From an uncultured Geobacteraceae bacterium (GTDB lineage Bacteria; Desulfobacterota; Desulfuromonadia; Geobacterales; Pseudopelobacteraceae): a DNA stretch of 42,944 bases. The position numbers and the translations under genes were made by a program. Below are positions 7,362-16,428 of this stretch, one piece after another; positions within the stretch are counted from its first letter, which is position 1; the number at the start of each line of letters is the position of its first letter. Below the pieces are notes generated by a model. That model had not been told where the DNA came from. It saw only the letters and a list, made by a program, of their open reading frames with translations, and made no database searches. The stretch is taken from NCBI GenBank assembly GCA_903876875.1, contig CAIRBT010000166.1:1-42944 (forward strand), in the 5' to 3' direction.

Positions 7362-8962
7362 TGAAGACCTCCCTTTGGTTGGGAAGCATCGCCACTCAGC
7401 GGCGTGCATACGGTGAACTCACAGCCGTTGCCCACGTTCTGTGCCGCAAGCGTGCCATTCATGTTGCGCTCGATTATAGTCTTGGACATGTACAGGCCGA
7501 TGCCGGTGCCCATTTTCTTGGTTGAAAAGTACGGCTCGAAGATTTTCTCAATGACTTCGTCGGGAATCCCTCCACCATTATCGAGAATGGTCAGAACGCC
7601 CATGCCATCACGCTTACCTTTGAGGCTGATGGTAATCTGCCCCGGCAAGGATCCGGATTGAACAATGGCATCCCTGGCATTATTCATCAGGTTCAGGAGC
7701 ACTTGGGAGTACTCGTTGGGAAAGCCGTACAGGAGGCAATCGTTGTCGGCTTCAGTGGTAATGGTGATATTATGGTTCGTGAAGGCGGCTTCCAGCAGAG
7801 CCACCGCATGCCCGATCTGCTCCAGGGCGGAAAAAGAGGTTTTTTCCTTGTCCGGGCTGAAAAAATTACTGAAGTCACTGATGGTGGTAGACATTTTCTG
7901 GATGAGCCGGTTGGCTGTATCCACCGACTTGCCCATATACTCTTCGTCAAGTTCATTAAACTGCTGGGCAAATTGAATGTTGGAAATAAGAATGGAGAGG
8001 GCATTCAATGGTTGGCGCCACTGGTGGGCGATATTGCCGATCATCTCCCCCATGGCGGCCTGCCGCCCCTGACTGATGAGCATCTGATCCTTTTGGCGCA
8101 GTTCCGTCACCGCCCCCTCCACCCGCTGCTGCAGTGAACGGTTGAGCGTTTCCAGTTTTTCCTGATGCAGCGCCAGCTGCTCCTGAGCCTGCATCCGCTC
8201 GGCAACCTCTGCTTTGAGAACCGTGGTGGCGGCTTCAGCAATCTCTTTTGCCGTGATAAGTTGCCGTTCATATTCCTGTTGTTGCTGCCGATGTTCCAGA
8301 AGACGGCTGGACATCATATTGAAACCGGTTGCGGCAGCGGCAAGCTCGTCGGTGCCGTTAACCTGCAGTTGATAGCCTAATTCACCAACTGTCAGGCGAT
8401 GTGCCCCCTCTTTCAGCTGTGCCAGTTGCCGGGTAAGATAGGTGCCGAGTATGAATGAAAACAGGGCGACTAACAGCATTTCGAAAGAAGCGATAAGTAA
8501 ACTCCACTTCTTTGCTTTTACCAATGTGGATTGCAGATATGAAACATCAACGCCCAACTCAACCCGGCCAAAAACTTTGCCACCAATCACTATCGGAGTA
8601 TCATCGTCAAACACTCCATCATCAGACCTTAAAAAATCGACATCTTTCTTGAATTTGTGGAGGAGAATTTCAGGATCACCGGCTGAGGCAAGAATCTGGT
8701 TCTCTTCATTGAAAATTCGGACATAGGCAATGCCGGGATTGTGCGCCAGTTGCACGGAGAAGGATTGCAGACGTGCCAAATCCATCCCCAGCACGCTGTC
8801 CTTAATCATTGAGGCAAAGGTTTCAATGGTGGATTTGACGTAGCGGTTCAGCTGCGCTTCGTTTGAATCGCGCAGAAAACCGTTGACACTGACGATTAAC
8901 ACACAGAGGAGAATTGCCTCGATGAAGGCGATCCCCAGTATGGTTTTCAGTCGGAAAGACAC
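7358..8962 (-). CDS. Membrane sensor histidine kinase with HAMP domain
   Basis: This gene encodes 534 residues starting at GTG. Its first base is also the last base of the upstream gene's TAG. Domains: transmembrane helix about 8-28, a periplasmic sensor region 29-150, transmembrane helix 153-175, HAMP 175-228, a coiled coil 228-300, and a phosphoacceptor His313 in IGNIAHQWRQPLNAL. The ATPase lobe shows NLMNNARDAI (N box), DNGGGIPDE (G1), FEPYFSTK (F box) and GTGIGLYMSK (G2). The HQWRQPLN box is typical of the complex-sensor family common in Geobacter. No response regulator gene is intact nearby. The binding protein encoded just upstream is the obvious candidate for its input. Confidence 0.93.
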   Translation of the reverse strand: MSFRLKTILGIAFIEAILLCVLIVSVNGFLRDSNEAQLNRYVKSTIETFASMIKDSVLGMDLARLQSFSVQLAHNPGIAYVRIFNEENQILASAGDPEILLHKFKKDVDFLRSDDGVFDDDTPIVIGGKVFGRVELGVDVSYLQSTLVKAKKWSLLIASFEMLLVALFSFILGTYLTRQLAQLKEGAHRLTVGELGYQLQVNGTDELAAAATGFNMMSSRLLEHRQQQQEYERQLITAKEIAEAATTVLKAEVAERMQAQEQLALHQEKLETLNRSLQQRVEGAVTELRQKDQMLISQGRQAAMGEMIGNIAHQWRQPLNALSILISNIQFAQQFNELDEEYMGKSVDTANRLIQKMSTTISDFSNFFSPDKEKTSFSALEQIGHAVALLEAAFTNHNITITTEADNDCLLYGFPNEYSQVLLNLMNNARDAIVQSGSLPGQITISLKGKRDGMGVLTILDNGGGIPDEVIEKIFEPYFSTKKMGTGIGLYMSKTIIERNMNGTLAAQNVGNGCEFTVCTPLSGDASQPKGGLQ

Positions 8963-9786
8963 TATTCTACCCGGGTGTCGCTATCGGTAATGTTAAGGTG
9001 CCGGATATCGTTCCACTCCGAGTCGCTGGCGGCTTCTATCCCCTTGAAGCCAATTAATTTCAATTTTTGCTGGCCGACAGGGTCACTTGACATCTTCAAA
9101 AAGGTATTGAGCACTTTTTTGGCAACGTCTTGGGATAATTTTGGATGGGTGGCAATGGCATGGGGGGTGAACTGTGGTGTTGTCCAGAGAACTCGCAGGT
9201 TTTGTGAGACGGCTTTGTCCAACATTTCGAAGGTACGTACAATCCCGCCACCAGCCGGATAGAGCCCTTTTTCCACATTGAGATACACCGATTCGTGGGA
9301 AGAAACGAACTTGGTCGTAAAGGTGACCCCGGCCTTCATTAGTGCTGAGCGGGGGAGGATGCTTGCGGCAAACGCTGCAGGGGACGGAAAGATAACGGTC
9401 GAACCGCCAAGTTCTTTGATGGAGTTAATCTTACTATCTTTCCGCACCACCAAAATGCCCTTGAGTTTACGGTCTTTCTCTTTGGCCAGTGCTTTGTATC
9501 CCGGTTTTTTGTGGAATACGGTGTAGTGGTAGGGATTCATATAGGCAAAGTCATAGGCCCCCTCCTTGAGCCTCTTTTCGAAGGTGGGGATGTCCGGTGC
9601 CGTCACAAAACGTAACTGCACACCGCTGTTCTCCGAAACCCACGCAAGGAAGGGTGACCAGGTCTCGGCCATTTCCGAGGCTGCCTGCTGGGGCACCACG
9701 GCGAAGGTATACACTTTGGCACCAGCCATGGATATGCCGGAGAGGGTCAGCAACGTTGCCAGTAAGATGATGGGTATGATTTTCAT
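8962..9786 (-). CDS. PhnD-like periplasmic phosphate/phosphonate-type binding protein
   Basis: This gene encodes 274 residues. Residues 1-23 are a signal peptide ending in AGA. The mature part follows the PhnD/SBP_bac_12 pattern: FAVVPQQAASEMAETWSPFL, FAYMNPYHYTVFH, KLKGILVVRKDS, ELGGSTVIFPSPAAFAAS and RVLWTTPQFTPHAI. The true ligand cannot be read from sequence, because family members bind oxyanions and small organics. No ABC permease or ATPase gene accompanies it. Its stop codon overlaps the start of a histidine kinase, so it more likely presents a ligand to that sensor than feeds a transporter. AGAGG precedes the ATG by seven bases. Confidence 0.88.
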   Translation of the reverse strand: MKIIPIILLATLLTLSGISMAGAKVYTFAVVPQQAASEMAETWSPFLAWVSENSGVQLRFVTAPDIPTFEKRLKEGAYDFAYMNPYHYTVFHKKPGYKALAKEKDRKLKGILVVRKDSKINSIKELGGSTVIFPSPAAFAASILPRSALMKAGVTFTTKFVSSHESVYLNVEKGLYPAGGGIVRTFEMLDKAVSQNLRVLWTTPQFTPHAIATHPKLSQDVAKKVLNTFLKMSSDPVGQQKLKLIGFKGIEAASDSEWNDIRHLNITDSDTRVE

Positions 9787-9949
9787 TGGGTACCTCTAAA
9801 GCGATGTTAATGTGGCTGGTCTTTTTTGCGGAGTTAATAGTACGGTGAGTCTTCAGGTAAAGCAAGATGAAACAACAAAGCAGCTCGTGGTATTTTCAAT
9901 CATCTTTGTTGCTATTTGGTGCCTGACCCCTTTTTACTGGCGGGGGGGC

Positions 9950-10337
9950 TTATACCTGCTCCGCGATGACTGCCCATCGTGCAAGTCCAGCTGCATTGGC
10001 CGCTTCGAGCTTGTTCATCAGGCTGGAACGGTGAGCCACTACGGTTCTCAGGCTGACTCCCAGACGTTTTGCTATCTCTTTGACGTGACACCTTGTCCCA
10101 CTATTTTCAAAACTTCAAGTTCCCGTGCGGTAATTTTCTTACGTAGTTCATTCAGTTCCTTGCGGTCTCTTGTAGTTCTCTGTTCTGTGCCTCGAGTTCA
10201 GTCTGAAGTATCTGCAATTCCTGTAGTAAACGTCTCGCGTCCACTTCTCCAGCCGTTTCGGGGTGTGCAGCGTAACCTACGGTGTTCCCATGGTTCTGTA
10301 TGAGTGAGTCTGTGGTTGTTGCCCATTCGTCATTCAT
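9950..10337 (-). pseudogene. Broken LuxR-type (GerE) DNA-binding regulator
   Basis: The reading starts at ATG 10337 with a good GGGAGG site and gives a helical segment RLLQELQILQTELEAQNREL before a stop at 10152-10154. Shifting frame there gives KKITARELEVLKIVGQGVTS, and a second shift near 10080 gives EIAKRLGVSLRTVVAHRSSL then MNKLEAANAAGLARW, ending at TAA 9950-9952. Together these form an N-terminal coiled coil plus a complete LuxR C-terminal helix-turn-helix of about 125 residues. Each break is explained by one missing base. Two independent frameshifts indicate a decayed gene. It lies upstream of the binding protein/kinase pair and could once have been their output regulator, which is inference. 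Confidence 0.8.
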
Positions 10338-10620
10338 CCTGAAACCTCCCGGTCAACTTAGTAGAACAGTATCAGGCTTTTGCCGAATTCCTGTGGGTAA
10401 TAAATTCAGCATGCAGAAAAAAACCGCGTTTATTCGTGTGGAGCTTCTACTTTATAGGGGGAAGAGGGCGGTGTCTATTGTAGTAAAAGGCAAAAAAAGC
10501 AAGAATTGTGCAAAAGAGGAGCCTGACGGCTGAGAGGGAATCTGCTGCAAATCCCCCTGAACGGATCATATTTTTGGCGATTGTAACACGTACCAAGGAT
10601 GATCGGTGACTATACGGAAG
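10338..10620. other. Intergenic stretch without recognised gene
   Basis: I see no supported gene in this stretch. A CTGAGAGGGAA...CCTGAAC sequence near 10530-10562 only loosely recalls half of a thiamine riboswitch and is not called. Confidence 0.4.
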
Positions 10621-10779
10621 TTAAGGGATCAGCTCATTACCGGGCAGGGGGTGCCGATTTTTAACTTTAGCCAGGGTTGCATGGAATTTGTCAGCAGAAC
10701 CACGAGCAGCAAGGTACGTTTCAGTAGTCAGGGCGGATATTTTTTCTGCCACTGCTGAGGCGCAGTTCTGGTTATTCAT
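10621..10779 (-). CDS. Possible 52-residue protein, unknown
   Basis: A short open frame starts MNNQNCASAVAEKIS and ends KNRHPLPGNELIP. The frame extends upstream to 10854, but that part lies inside the terminator of the initiator tRNA, so the internal Met at 10779 is the only plausible start, and it has no clear ribosome binding site. The composition looks protein-like, but no motif or family is recognised. It may be a gene remnant or a chance frame. Confidence 0.25.
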   Translation of the reverse strand: MNNQNCASAVAEKISALTTETYLAARGSADKFHATLAKVKNRHPLPGNELIP

Positions 10780-10829
10780 TGTAGGTGGGGTTGAGACGTA
10801 ACGGACTGGGTGTGCAAACAAGTTGGTAC

Positions 10830-10860
10830 AAAAAAGGGACATACCGTTAGGCATGTCCCT
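10830..10860 (-). terminator. Rho-independent terminator of initiator tRNA
   Basis: Read on the minus strand, an 11-bp stem (AGGGACATGCC with GGTATGTCCCT, one G·U pair) closes a TAAC loop and is followed by a run of T. It ends 10 bases after the tRNA. Confidence 0.88.
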
Positions 10861-10869
10861 GAAATTGTT

Positions 10870-10946
<77 letters not shown>

Positions 10947-10961
10947 TCAAATTGAATACCT

Positions 10962-10990
10962 TATATAGCCTATGCTGTGAGCCTTGTCAA
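10962..10990 (-). promoter_or_regulatory. Promoter of the initiator tRNA
   Basis: A perfect -35 TTGACA (complement of 10985-10990) is separated by 17 bases from TATATA (10962-10967). Transcription would start near 10955, about nine bases before the mature tRNA end. Confidence 0.8.
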
Positions 10991-11043
10991 TATAAAAATA
11001 ACATGTCTGCTTTTTTATTGTGACAAAGGTGATACACTAAAAA

Positions 11044-11874
11044 CTACTCTTTGTCAGGAATAACAATGGCACTCTTACCCAGCTTGCCTGACAGCTCTTT
11101 TGCTCCGTCGGGCTCCAGGTGTTTACCAACCCGTACCCGATACCAGGTTCCTTTGTCGCCGAGACGGGATTCAACGATATTGACATTGTATCCTTTGGAA
11201 GCCAGTTTGGTGCGTAGAGTCTCGGCTTCTGATCTGAGGCTGAAGGAGGCTACCTGTACGGTGAGTCCGCTGGCGTCACGTCCCCCCTTTGCCGCTGGTG
11301 CGGCCGGGGTTGGTGCCGCCTGGTTTTCATCGCCCGGTTGGGGCACGGGGCGAGCCATGTTGGCCGGGAGGGCTGCCTGGAGTGGCTGCTTTGCCGGCTT
11401 CTCATCCTTGACATTTACACCGCTTCCCATGACGTTGCTTTTTTGCCCACTGGGGAGTGTCTTGTAAAAACTCAGGGGTTGGTCAGCGGTGGCTTTTGCT
11501 CCCGGGGTAGCGGCCGCAGTCGGGTCTGTTGCAGCCGTCTCCGGTTTCTGGGGAGTCGGTGCCTGCTGGGGAACGGCGGCCAGTTGGGGTTTCGGTGGTG
11601 GTGCCACTGCTGCCGGTGAGGTTTCCAGACTTTGCTGCTCCATGGCCGCTTTGAACGCTTTTTTTGCCGAGCGCTGGGAGAGTGTCCAGCCGCCGCCGAA
11701 GCCGACCGCCAGGCAGAGTAGGCCGGTCAATACCGGTGCCATTAGAGAGCTGCCGGAAGTCCCGGAATTGCCGGAACTTCCCGAATTAACCGATGATTCT
11801 CTTCGGTTGCGATTGTGGGGTGATTGTGTGGTACTACTATACGATTTCTTCGGTTCGCTGTAGTCAATACGCAT
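11044..11874 (-). CDS. SPOR-domain membrane protein
   Basis: This gene encodes 276 residues. The cytoplasmic N-terminus is Ser/Gly-rich (NSGSSGNSGTSGSS, about residues 30-43). One transmembrane helix follows (MAPVLTGLLCLAVGFGGGW, about 45-63), then a long Pro/Ala/Gln-rich periplasmic linker, and a C-terminal SPOR domain from about 200 (LTVQVASFSLRSEAETLRTKL, then WYRVRVGKH). SPOR domains bind glycan strands lacking stem peptides, so the protein probably localises to the septum, like FtsN or DedD. GGAG lies in the short gap after argS, which suggests co-transcription with argS and with the divIC gene further upstream. Confidence 0.9.
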   Translation of the reverse strand: MRIDYSEPKKSYSSTTQSPHNRNRRESSVNSGSSGNSGTSGSSLMAPVLTGLLCLAVGFGGGWTLSQRSAKKAFKAAMEQQSLETSPAAVAPPPKPQLAAVPQQAPTPQKPETAATDPTAAATPGAKATADQPLSFYKTLPSGQKSNVMGSGVNVKDEKPAKQPLQAALPANMARPVPQPGDENQAAPTPAAPAAKGGRDASGLTVQVASFSLRSEAETLRTKLASKGYNVNIVESRLGDKGTWYRVRVGKHLEPDGAKELSGKLGKSAIVIPDKE

Positions 11875-11885
11875 GATGTTCTCCG

Positions 11886-13577
11886 CTACATTCGTTCCGG
11901 TGCCGTGATACCAAGGATGGCAAGGGCGTTTTTCAGGGTCTGGGCGGTCCGTTGCAACAGGTACAGACGGGCAGCCGTTAGGGCGGGATCTTCACTGATT
12001 ACCCGGTTCTTGTTATAGAAACTGTGGAAACAGCTGGCCAGCTCGCTTAAATAATAGGTGAGACGGTGTGGTTCAAAGTGAATGGCACAGTCGTCAATGG
12101 TGTCGGGCAGTGCCGTCAGCAGTTTGATCATCTGCAAATCTTCCGGAGTATCCAGGCAGGTAAGCTGGTCTAACAGCGGTGCGACGGGAGCTACAAAGCC
12201 CTTTTCTGCGGCATTTTCAAAAATACTACAGATACGTGCGTGGGCATACTGGACGTAGTAGACCGGGTTTTCGTTGGTCTGCTGCTTGGCCAGGTCGATG
12301 TCGAATACCAGTTGGGCATCGGGTTTGCGCATCAGGAAGAAAAAACGGGTGGCATCCCGTCCCACTTCGTCGATGAGATCCCGCAGGGTGACATAACTAC
12401 CGGCACGTTTGGAAATTTTTACTTCCTCGCCGCCACGCATAACGGTGACCATCTGGTGCAGCACGTATTCGGGCCATCCGGCGGGGATGCCGATATTCAG
12501 AGCCTGAAGACCGGCTCTCACTCTGGTGACGGTGCTGTGGTGATCAGAACCCTGCTCGTTGATGACCCGGGTAAAGCCTCGTTGCCATTTGGCCTGGTGG
12601 TAGGCAACATCCGGGACAAAATAGGTGAAGGTGCCGTCGGCTTTGCGCATGACCCGATCTTTGTCGTCGCCAAAGTCGGTGGAACGGAGCCAGAGGGCGT
12701 TGTCCTGCTCGTAAGTATGCCCGTTGGCGGTCAGTTGCTCGACGACCGCTGCCACTCTCCCTTCGCTGTAGAGGGATGATTCGAGAGTGTAGACATCGAA
12801 CGACACATCGAACGCTGCAAGATCAAGATCCTGCTCACGGCGGAGCCAGGCAACGGCAAAACTGCGGATGCTTTCCAGATTATCCGGGTCGCCCGCAGCC
12901 GTTGTCTGCTGGTCGGTAGCTTCTACGGTTTCTCCGGCACAGTAGGCACGGGCTACATCCTTGATGTACTCCCCTTGGTATCCACCTTCGGGCCACCGGG
13001 GGTCATCCGGTTCAATGCCGAGACAGCGGAACTGTACGGAGAGGGCCAGATTGTTGATCTGTACTCCGGCATCATTATAGTAAAATTCCCGGGTGACATC
13101 CCAGCCGGCGGCATCAAGCACACGGCACAGGGTATCGCCGATGGCGGCACCACGACCATGGCCGATGTGGAGGGGGCCGGTGGGATTAGCACTGACAAAT
13201 TCCACCTGCACTTTTTTTCCCGCCCCACTGGTGGTTCGTCCAAAGTTGCTTCCCGCGGACTCTATCTCACGGAGGGAAGCCTGCCATGCGGCGGTGGCAA
13301 CAAAGAGGTTAATGAAACCGGGGCCGGCGATATCGGTTTTTGCGATGAGACCATCACCGTCGCCAAGATGTCTGATAAGGATTTCTGCCACCTGCCGGGG
13401 GGCTTTCCGCTCGTTTTTGGCGATCTGCATGGCGATGTTGCACGAAAAATCGCCATGTTCCGGGTTGGTCGGATGGCCAAGGATAACCGGAGGGAGCGGA
13501 TAGGTCACCAGCTCGCCCGCACCATGGGCCTTGAGCAGTGCTGATTCCAACAGGGGGATAACTCGGTTTCGCATCAT
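11886..13577 (-). CDS. argS: Arginyl-tRNA synthetase
   Basis: This class I synthetase charges tRNA-Arg with arginine in the cytoplasm. Its 563 residues are near the usual length. The N-terminal Add-1 domain ([20 protein letters not shown]) precedes the HIGH motif in [20 protein letters not shown] at about residues 130-150. The KMSKS-equivalent loop is [21 protein letters not shown]. The C-terminal anticodon-binding helical domain includes [14 protein letters not shown] and ends LGITAPERM. Two adjacent ATG codons exist at the start, and the second (MRNRVIP) is equally possible. It lies between a Cys-rich small protein gene and the SPOR gene, all on the minus strand with short gaps. Confidence 0.98.
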   Translation of the reverse strand: MMRNRVIPLLESALLKAHGAGELVTYPLPPVILGHPTNPEHGDFSCNIAMQIAKNERKAPRQVAEILIRHLGDGDGLIAKTDIAGPGFINLFVATAAWQASLREIESAGSNFGRTTSGAGKKVQVEFVSANPTGPLHIGHGRGAAIGDTLCRVLDAAGWDVTREFYYNDAGVQINNLALSVQFRCLGIEPDDPRWPEGGYQGEYIKDVARAYCAGETVEATDQQTTAAGDPDNLESIRSFAVAWLRREQDLDLAAFDVSFDVYTLESSLYSEGRVAAVVEQLTANGHTYEQDNALWLRSTDFGDDKDRVMRKADGTFTYFVPDVAYHQAKWQRGFTRVINEQGSDHHSTVTRVRAGLQALNIGIPAGWPEYVLHQMVTVMRGGEEVKISKRAGSYVTLRDLIDEVGRDATRFFFLMRKPDAQLVFDIDLAKQQTNENPVYYVQYAHARICSIFENAAEKGFVAPVAPLLDQLTCLDTPEDLQMIKLLTALPDTIDDCAIHFEPHRLTYYLSELASCFHSFYNKNRVISEDPALTAARLYLLQRTAQTLKNALAILGITAPERM

Positions 13578-13594
13578 AGGGGTACGTATTCTTT

Positions 13595-13744
13595 CTATTC
13601 GGATTGTCTGTCTGTGTCAGCAGGATCTTGTTTGATGCTGACGTCACGGGTATAGTCGGGGCAGCGGGAGCCGCCGTCCGGGATGCAGAAGCGTTTTGAA
13701 CAGTTTTCACGCCAGGCACAGCTGACGCAACTTTGTCGTGACAT
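13595..13744 (-). CDS. Small Cys-rich protein, 49 residues
   Basis: This is a short open frame of 49 codons plus stop. Five cysteines are spaced C-x2-C-x5-C-x4-C-x7-C ([16 protein letters not shown], then GGSRCPDYT), which suggests metal or Fe-S binding, or a zinc ribbon-like knob. It fills the gap between the divIC-like gene (18 bases away) and argS on the same strand. A purine-rich GGGGGA lies about 10 bases upstream. Very similar Cys-rich small proteins are, as I recall, common in Geobacter relatives, but I know no function. Confidence 0.65.
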   Translation of the reverse strand: MSRQSCVSCAWRENCSKRFCIPDGGSRCPDYTRDVSIKQDPADTDRQSE

Positions 13745-13762
13745 GGGAGTAGTCCCCCTCAG

Positions 13763-14059
13763 CTATTTTTTATCCTGCTGAAACAGGTAGATGACCTCGT
13801 TACTTCGCACCAGACCAAAATCTTTGCGGGCGATGCTTTCAAGGTACCGTCGGTCTGATTTGAGGGCAACTATCTCACGCTTGACTTTCTCATTGTCGCT
13901 TCTGCAGTCGGCCAGGCGCGCTTCAACCTTGTTTTTATCCTGCTTCAGTTCAATAATGCGCAACAATCCCTTGTCACCGAAGACGGTGAAAAAGAGGATG
14001 AATGCCAGGCACCCGGCCGGGATGATGTACATTCTTTTTTGGAAGCGCAGAGTAAACAT
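13763..14059 (-). CDS. Septum formation initiator FtsB/DivIC family protein
   Basis: This gene encodes 98 residues from the ATG at 14059. The frame opens earlier, but that part overlaps the end of the decarboxylase gene. A single transmembrane helix (YIIPAGCLAFILFFTVFG, about residues 10-28) is followed by GDKGLLRIIELKQDKNKVEARL, a coiled coil typical of FtsB/DivIC, and a conserved end SIARKDFGLVRSNEVIYLF. FtsB-type proteins join FtsL and FtsQ in the division complex. Neighbouring SPOR and argS genes lie on the same strand, so a cell-division-linked transcript is plausible. Confidence 0.9.
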   Translation of the reverse strand: MFTLRFQKRMYIIPAGCLAFILFFTVFGDKGLLRIIELKQDKNKVEARLADCRSDNEKVKREIVALKSDRRYLESIARKDFGLVRSNEVIYLFQQDKK

Positions 14060-14073
14060 ATCTCTATCTCTTA

Positions 14074-15003
14074 TTACCTGATCTGTTCTGAAAAATATGC
14101 GGCTGTGGCTCGCAAGCCATCGTCCAGCGCAACCGTCGGTGCCCATGACAGCTTTGCATCGGCTAGGGAGATATCCGGACGTCGCTGTTTCGGGTCGTCC
14201 TGGGGGAGCGGCTGGTATATAATCCGTGACGCCGAACCGGTTATTCTGATGATGGTTTCGGCAAACTCCAGAATGGTATTTTCCACCGGATTACCAAGGT
14301 TGACCGGGCCGATGAAATTATTACACTCCATCATGCGGATCATCCCTTCCACCAGATCCGAAACGTAGCAGAAGGAGCGGGTCTGGGAACCGGTGCCATA
14401 CACCGTGATGTCTTCGTTGCGCAGTGCCTGAAGGATGAAGTTGGATACTACCCGTCCGTCATTTTCGGCCATGCGGGGGCCATAGGTGTTGAAAATACGG
14501 ATGATGCGAATATCGACGTTGTTTTGGCGATGGTAATCCATCATCAGGGTTTCGGCAACCCGCTTCCCTTCATCGTAGCAGCTTCTGATGCCGATGGGGT
14601 TTACGTTGCCCCAGTAATCCTCGGTCTGGGGGTGGACATGGGGGTCACCGTAGACCTCGGAGGTGGAGGCTTGCAGAATACGCGCCTTGACCCGTTTGGC
14701 CAGACCCAGCATGTTGATAGTTCCCATGACGCTGGTCTTGATGGTCTTGACCGGATTGTACTGGTAATGTACCGGAGAGGCAGGGCAGGCAAGGTTGTAG
14801 ATCCGATCCACTTCCAGCAGTATGGGTTCGGTTATGTCATGGCGGATCAGCTCAAAACGATGACTGTCCATGAGATGAATGATGTTGTTTTTGCTGCCGG
14901 TAAAGAAGTTATCCAGGCAGACCACATCATGTCCTTCGTTCAGGAGTCGCTCGCAGAGATGTGAACCAACAAAACCGGCACCGCCGGTAACTAGGATGCG
15001 CAT
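14074..15003 (-). CDS. UDP-glucuronate decarboxylase (UDP-xylose synthase)
   Basis: This gene encodes 309 residues of the extended SDR family. The Rossmann start [20 protein letters not shown] binds NAD. The active site shows [11 protein letters not shown] (Ser/Thr), then [11 protein letters not shown] with the YxxxK pair, and FNTYGPRM. The block [21 protein letters not shown] is characteristic of UXS. It converts UDP-glucuronate to UDP-xylose via an NAD-dependent oxidation, decarboxylation and reduction. The upstream gene, two bases away, is UDP-glucose dehydrogenase, which makes its substrate, so the pair forms a two-step UDP-xylose pathway for cell-surface glycans. Confidence 0.95.
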   Translation of the reverse strand: MRILVTGGAGFVGSHLCERLLNEGHDVVCLDNFFTGSKNNIIHLMDSHRFELIRHDITEPILLEVDRIYNLACPASPVHYQYNPVKTIKTSVMGTINMLGLAKRVKARILQASTSEVYGDPHVHPQTEDYWGNVNPIGIRSCYDEGKRVAETLMMDYHRQNNVDIRIIRIFNTYGPRMAENDGRVVSNFILQALRNEDITVYGTGSQTRSFCYVSDLVEGMIRMMECNNFIGPVNLGNPVENTILEFAETIIRITGSASRIIYQPLPQDDPKQRRPDISLADAKLSWAPTVALDDGLRATAAYFSEQIR

Positions 15004-15004
15004 A

Positions 15005-16363
15005 TTATTTCATTCCTCCGCTGATGCCGCTGCTGCTGCGACCTAAGGGGGCATAGTCGAAACCACTGGACGCCATGCGATCCGGTTTGTACAGGTTGCG
15101 GCCATCAACGATCAGCGGGGTGCGCAGGGCACCCTTGATACGCTCGAAATCCGGATTGCGGTATTCGCTCCAGTCGGTGATGATGGCCAGGGCGTCGGCA
15201 CCATCAAGGATGGCGTACTGGTTGCTGCTGTATTCGATGCGGTCGCCGAAATAGTGATGGGCTTCTTTGAGTGCTTCCGGGTCGTGGGCACGGACGGTGG
15301 CACCGGCGGAGAGCAGCCGTTCGATGATGGTGAGAGCCGGTGCTTCACGCATGTCATCGGTGCGTGGCTTGAACGCCAGTCCCCAGCAGGCGATGATGCG
15401 ACCGGTGAGGGGTTGCTCTTCGTCCGGGGTGCCGAGCTTCTTGATGAGTTTGCCAGCCAGCACTTCTTTCTGAAGCTCATTGACCTCTTCCACCGATTTG
15501 AGCAGCAGGAAGTCGTAATTTGCCTCTTCTGCTGTCTTGATGAGGGCTTTCACATCTTTCGGGAAACAGGAACCACCGTAGCCGGGACCGGGGAACAGAA
15601 AGTCGTAGCCGATGCGGGAGTCGGAACCGATCCCTTCCCGTACCGCCATCACATCGGCGCCCATTCGCTCACAGAGACCGGCGATCTGGTTCATGAAAGA
15701 GATGCGGGTGGCGAGCATGGCGTTGGCGGCGTATTTAGTCATTTCTGCACTGCGGATATCCATGACGATCATGCGGTTCTGCTTGCGCATAAAGGGGTCG
15801 TACAACTCTTTCATGATCTCGGCGGTGCGGACGTTATCGCAACCGATGACCACCCGATCCGGCTTCATGAAGTCTTCAATGGCGGCCCCCTCCTTGAGAA
15901 ACTCGGGGTTGGAAACTACGTCATATTCGAAATCAACGGCACGCAGTGCCAGTTCTTCGCCAATGGCAGCACGGACTTTGTCGGCGGTGCCGACCGGAAC
16001 CGTGGATTTGTCAACAATAATTTTATAGCCATCCATGGAGCGACCGATATCACGGGCCACGCCCAGCACATATTTGAGGTCTGCCGAACCATCTTCTCCC
16101 GGTGGGGTGCCGACGGCAATGAAGCAGACCAGGGATGCCTTGATGGCCGCTTCTTTGTCCAGGGTAAAGGAGAGTCTCCCCTCGGACTGGTTCCGCAGGA
16201 TCATCTCTTTAAGCCCCGGCTCGTAGATGGGGATTATTCCTTTGGTAAGGTTGTCTATGCGGGTACAGTCAATGTCAACGGCAATGACGCTGTTACCGCT
16301 TTCGGCAAAGCAGGCGGCTGCCACCAGTCCCACATAACCGGCACCAAAAATACAAATTTTCAC
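15005..16363 (-). CDS. UDP-glucose 6-dehydrogenase
   Basis: This gene encodes 452 residues. It oxidises UDP-glucose to UDP-glucuronate with two NAD+. The N-terminal Rossmann motif is [35 protein letters not shown] is the substrate-binding signature, and [16 protein letters not shown] holds the catalytic Cys. The C-terminal domain contains [19 protein letters not shown]. The frame begins at a TTG at 16375, but the GTG at 16363 has GGAG six bases ahead and directly precedes KICIF, so I chose it. It is followed after two bases by UDP-glucuronate decarboxylase. Confidence 0.96.
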   Translation of the reverse strand: MKICIFGAGYVGLVAAACFAESGNSVIAVDIDCTRIDNLTKGIIPIYEPGLKEMILRNQSEGRLSFTLDKEAAIKASLVCFIAVGTPPGEDGSADLKYVLGVARDIGRSMDGYKIIVDKSTVPVGTADKVRAAIGEELALRAVDFEYDVVSNPEFLKEGAAIEDFMKPDRVVIGCDNVRTAEIMKELYDPFMRKQNRMIVMDIRSAEMTKYAANAMLATRISFMNQIAGLCERMGADVMAVREGIGSDSRIGYDFLFPGPGYGGSCFPKDVKALIKTAEEANYDFLLLKSVEEVNELQKEVLAGKLIKKLGTPDEEQPLTGRIIACWGLAFKPRTDDMREAPALTIIERLLSAGATVRAHDPEALKEAHHYFGDRIEYSSNQYAILDGADALAIITDWSEYRNPDFERIKGALRTPLIVDGRNLYKPDRMASSGFDYAPLGRSSSGISGGMK

Positions 16364-16428
16364 GGCGTGCTCCAAAATGGTAGATATTCGACACTGTATA
16401 CCACACTATCCATCTGAATTTCCATGTT

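Noticed and set aside
9919-9938. REP-like GGTGCCTGACCCC motif
   Set aside because: I saw only one copy in the window and no paired stem, so it cannot be called a repeat here.
10525-10580. Sequence resembling a thiamine riboswitch (CTGAGAGGGAA then CCTGAAC)
   Set aside because: The second conserved half is missing and no thiamine gene follows.
10780-10854. N-terminal extension of the 52-residue frame
   Set aside because: It lies within the terminator stem-loop of the initiator tRNA.
12240-13544. Long plus-strand frames opposite argS
   Set aside because: They mirror the coding strand of a certain argS gene and show no protein features.
15254-16417. A 387-codon plus-strand open frame opposite UDP-glucose dehydrogenase
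   Set aside because: It is antisense to a gene with clear catalytic motifs; its translation is His/Gly/Val-rich and without domains.
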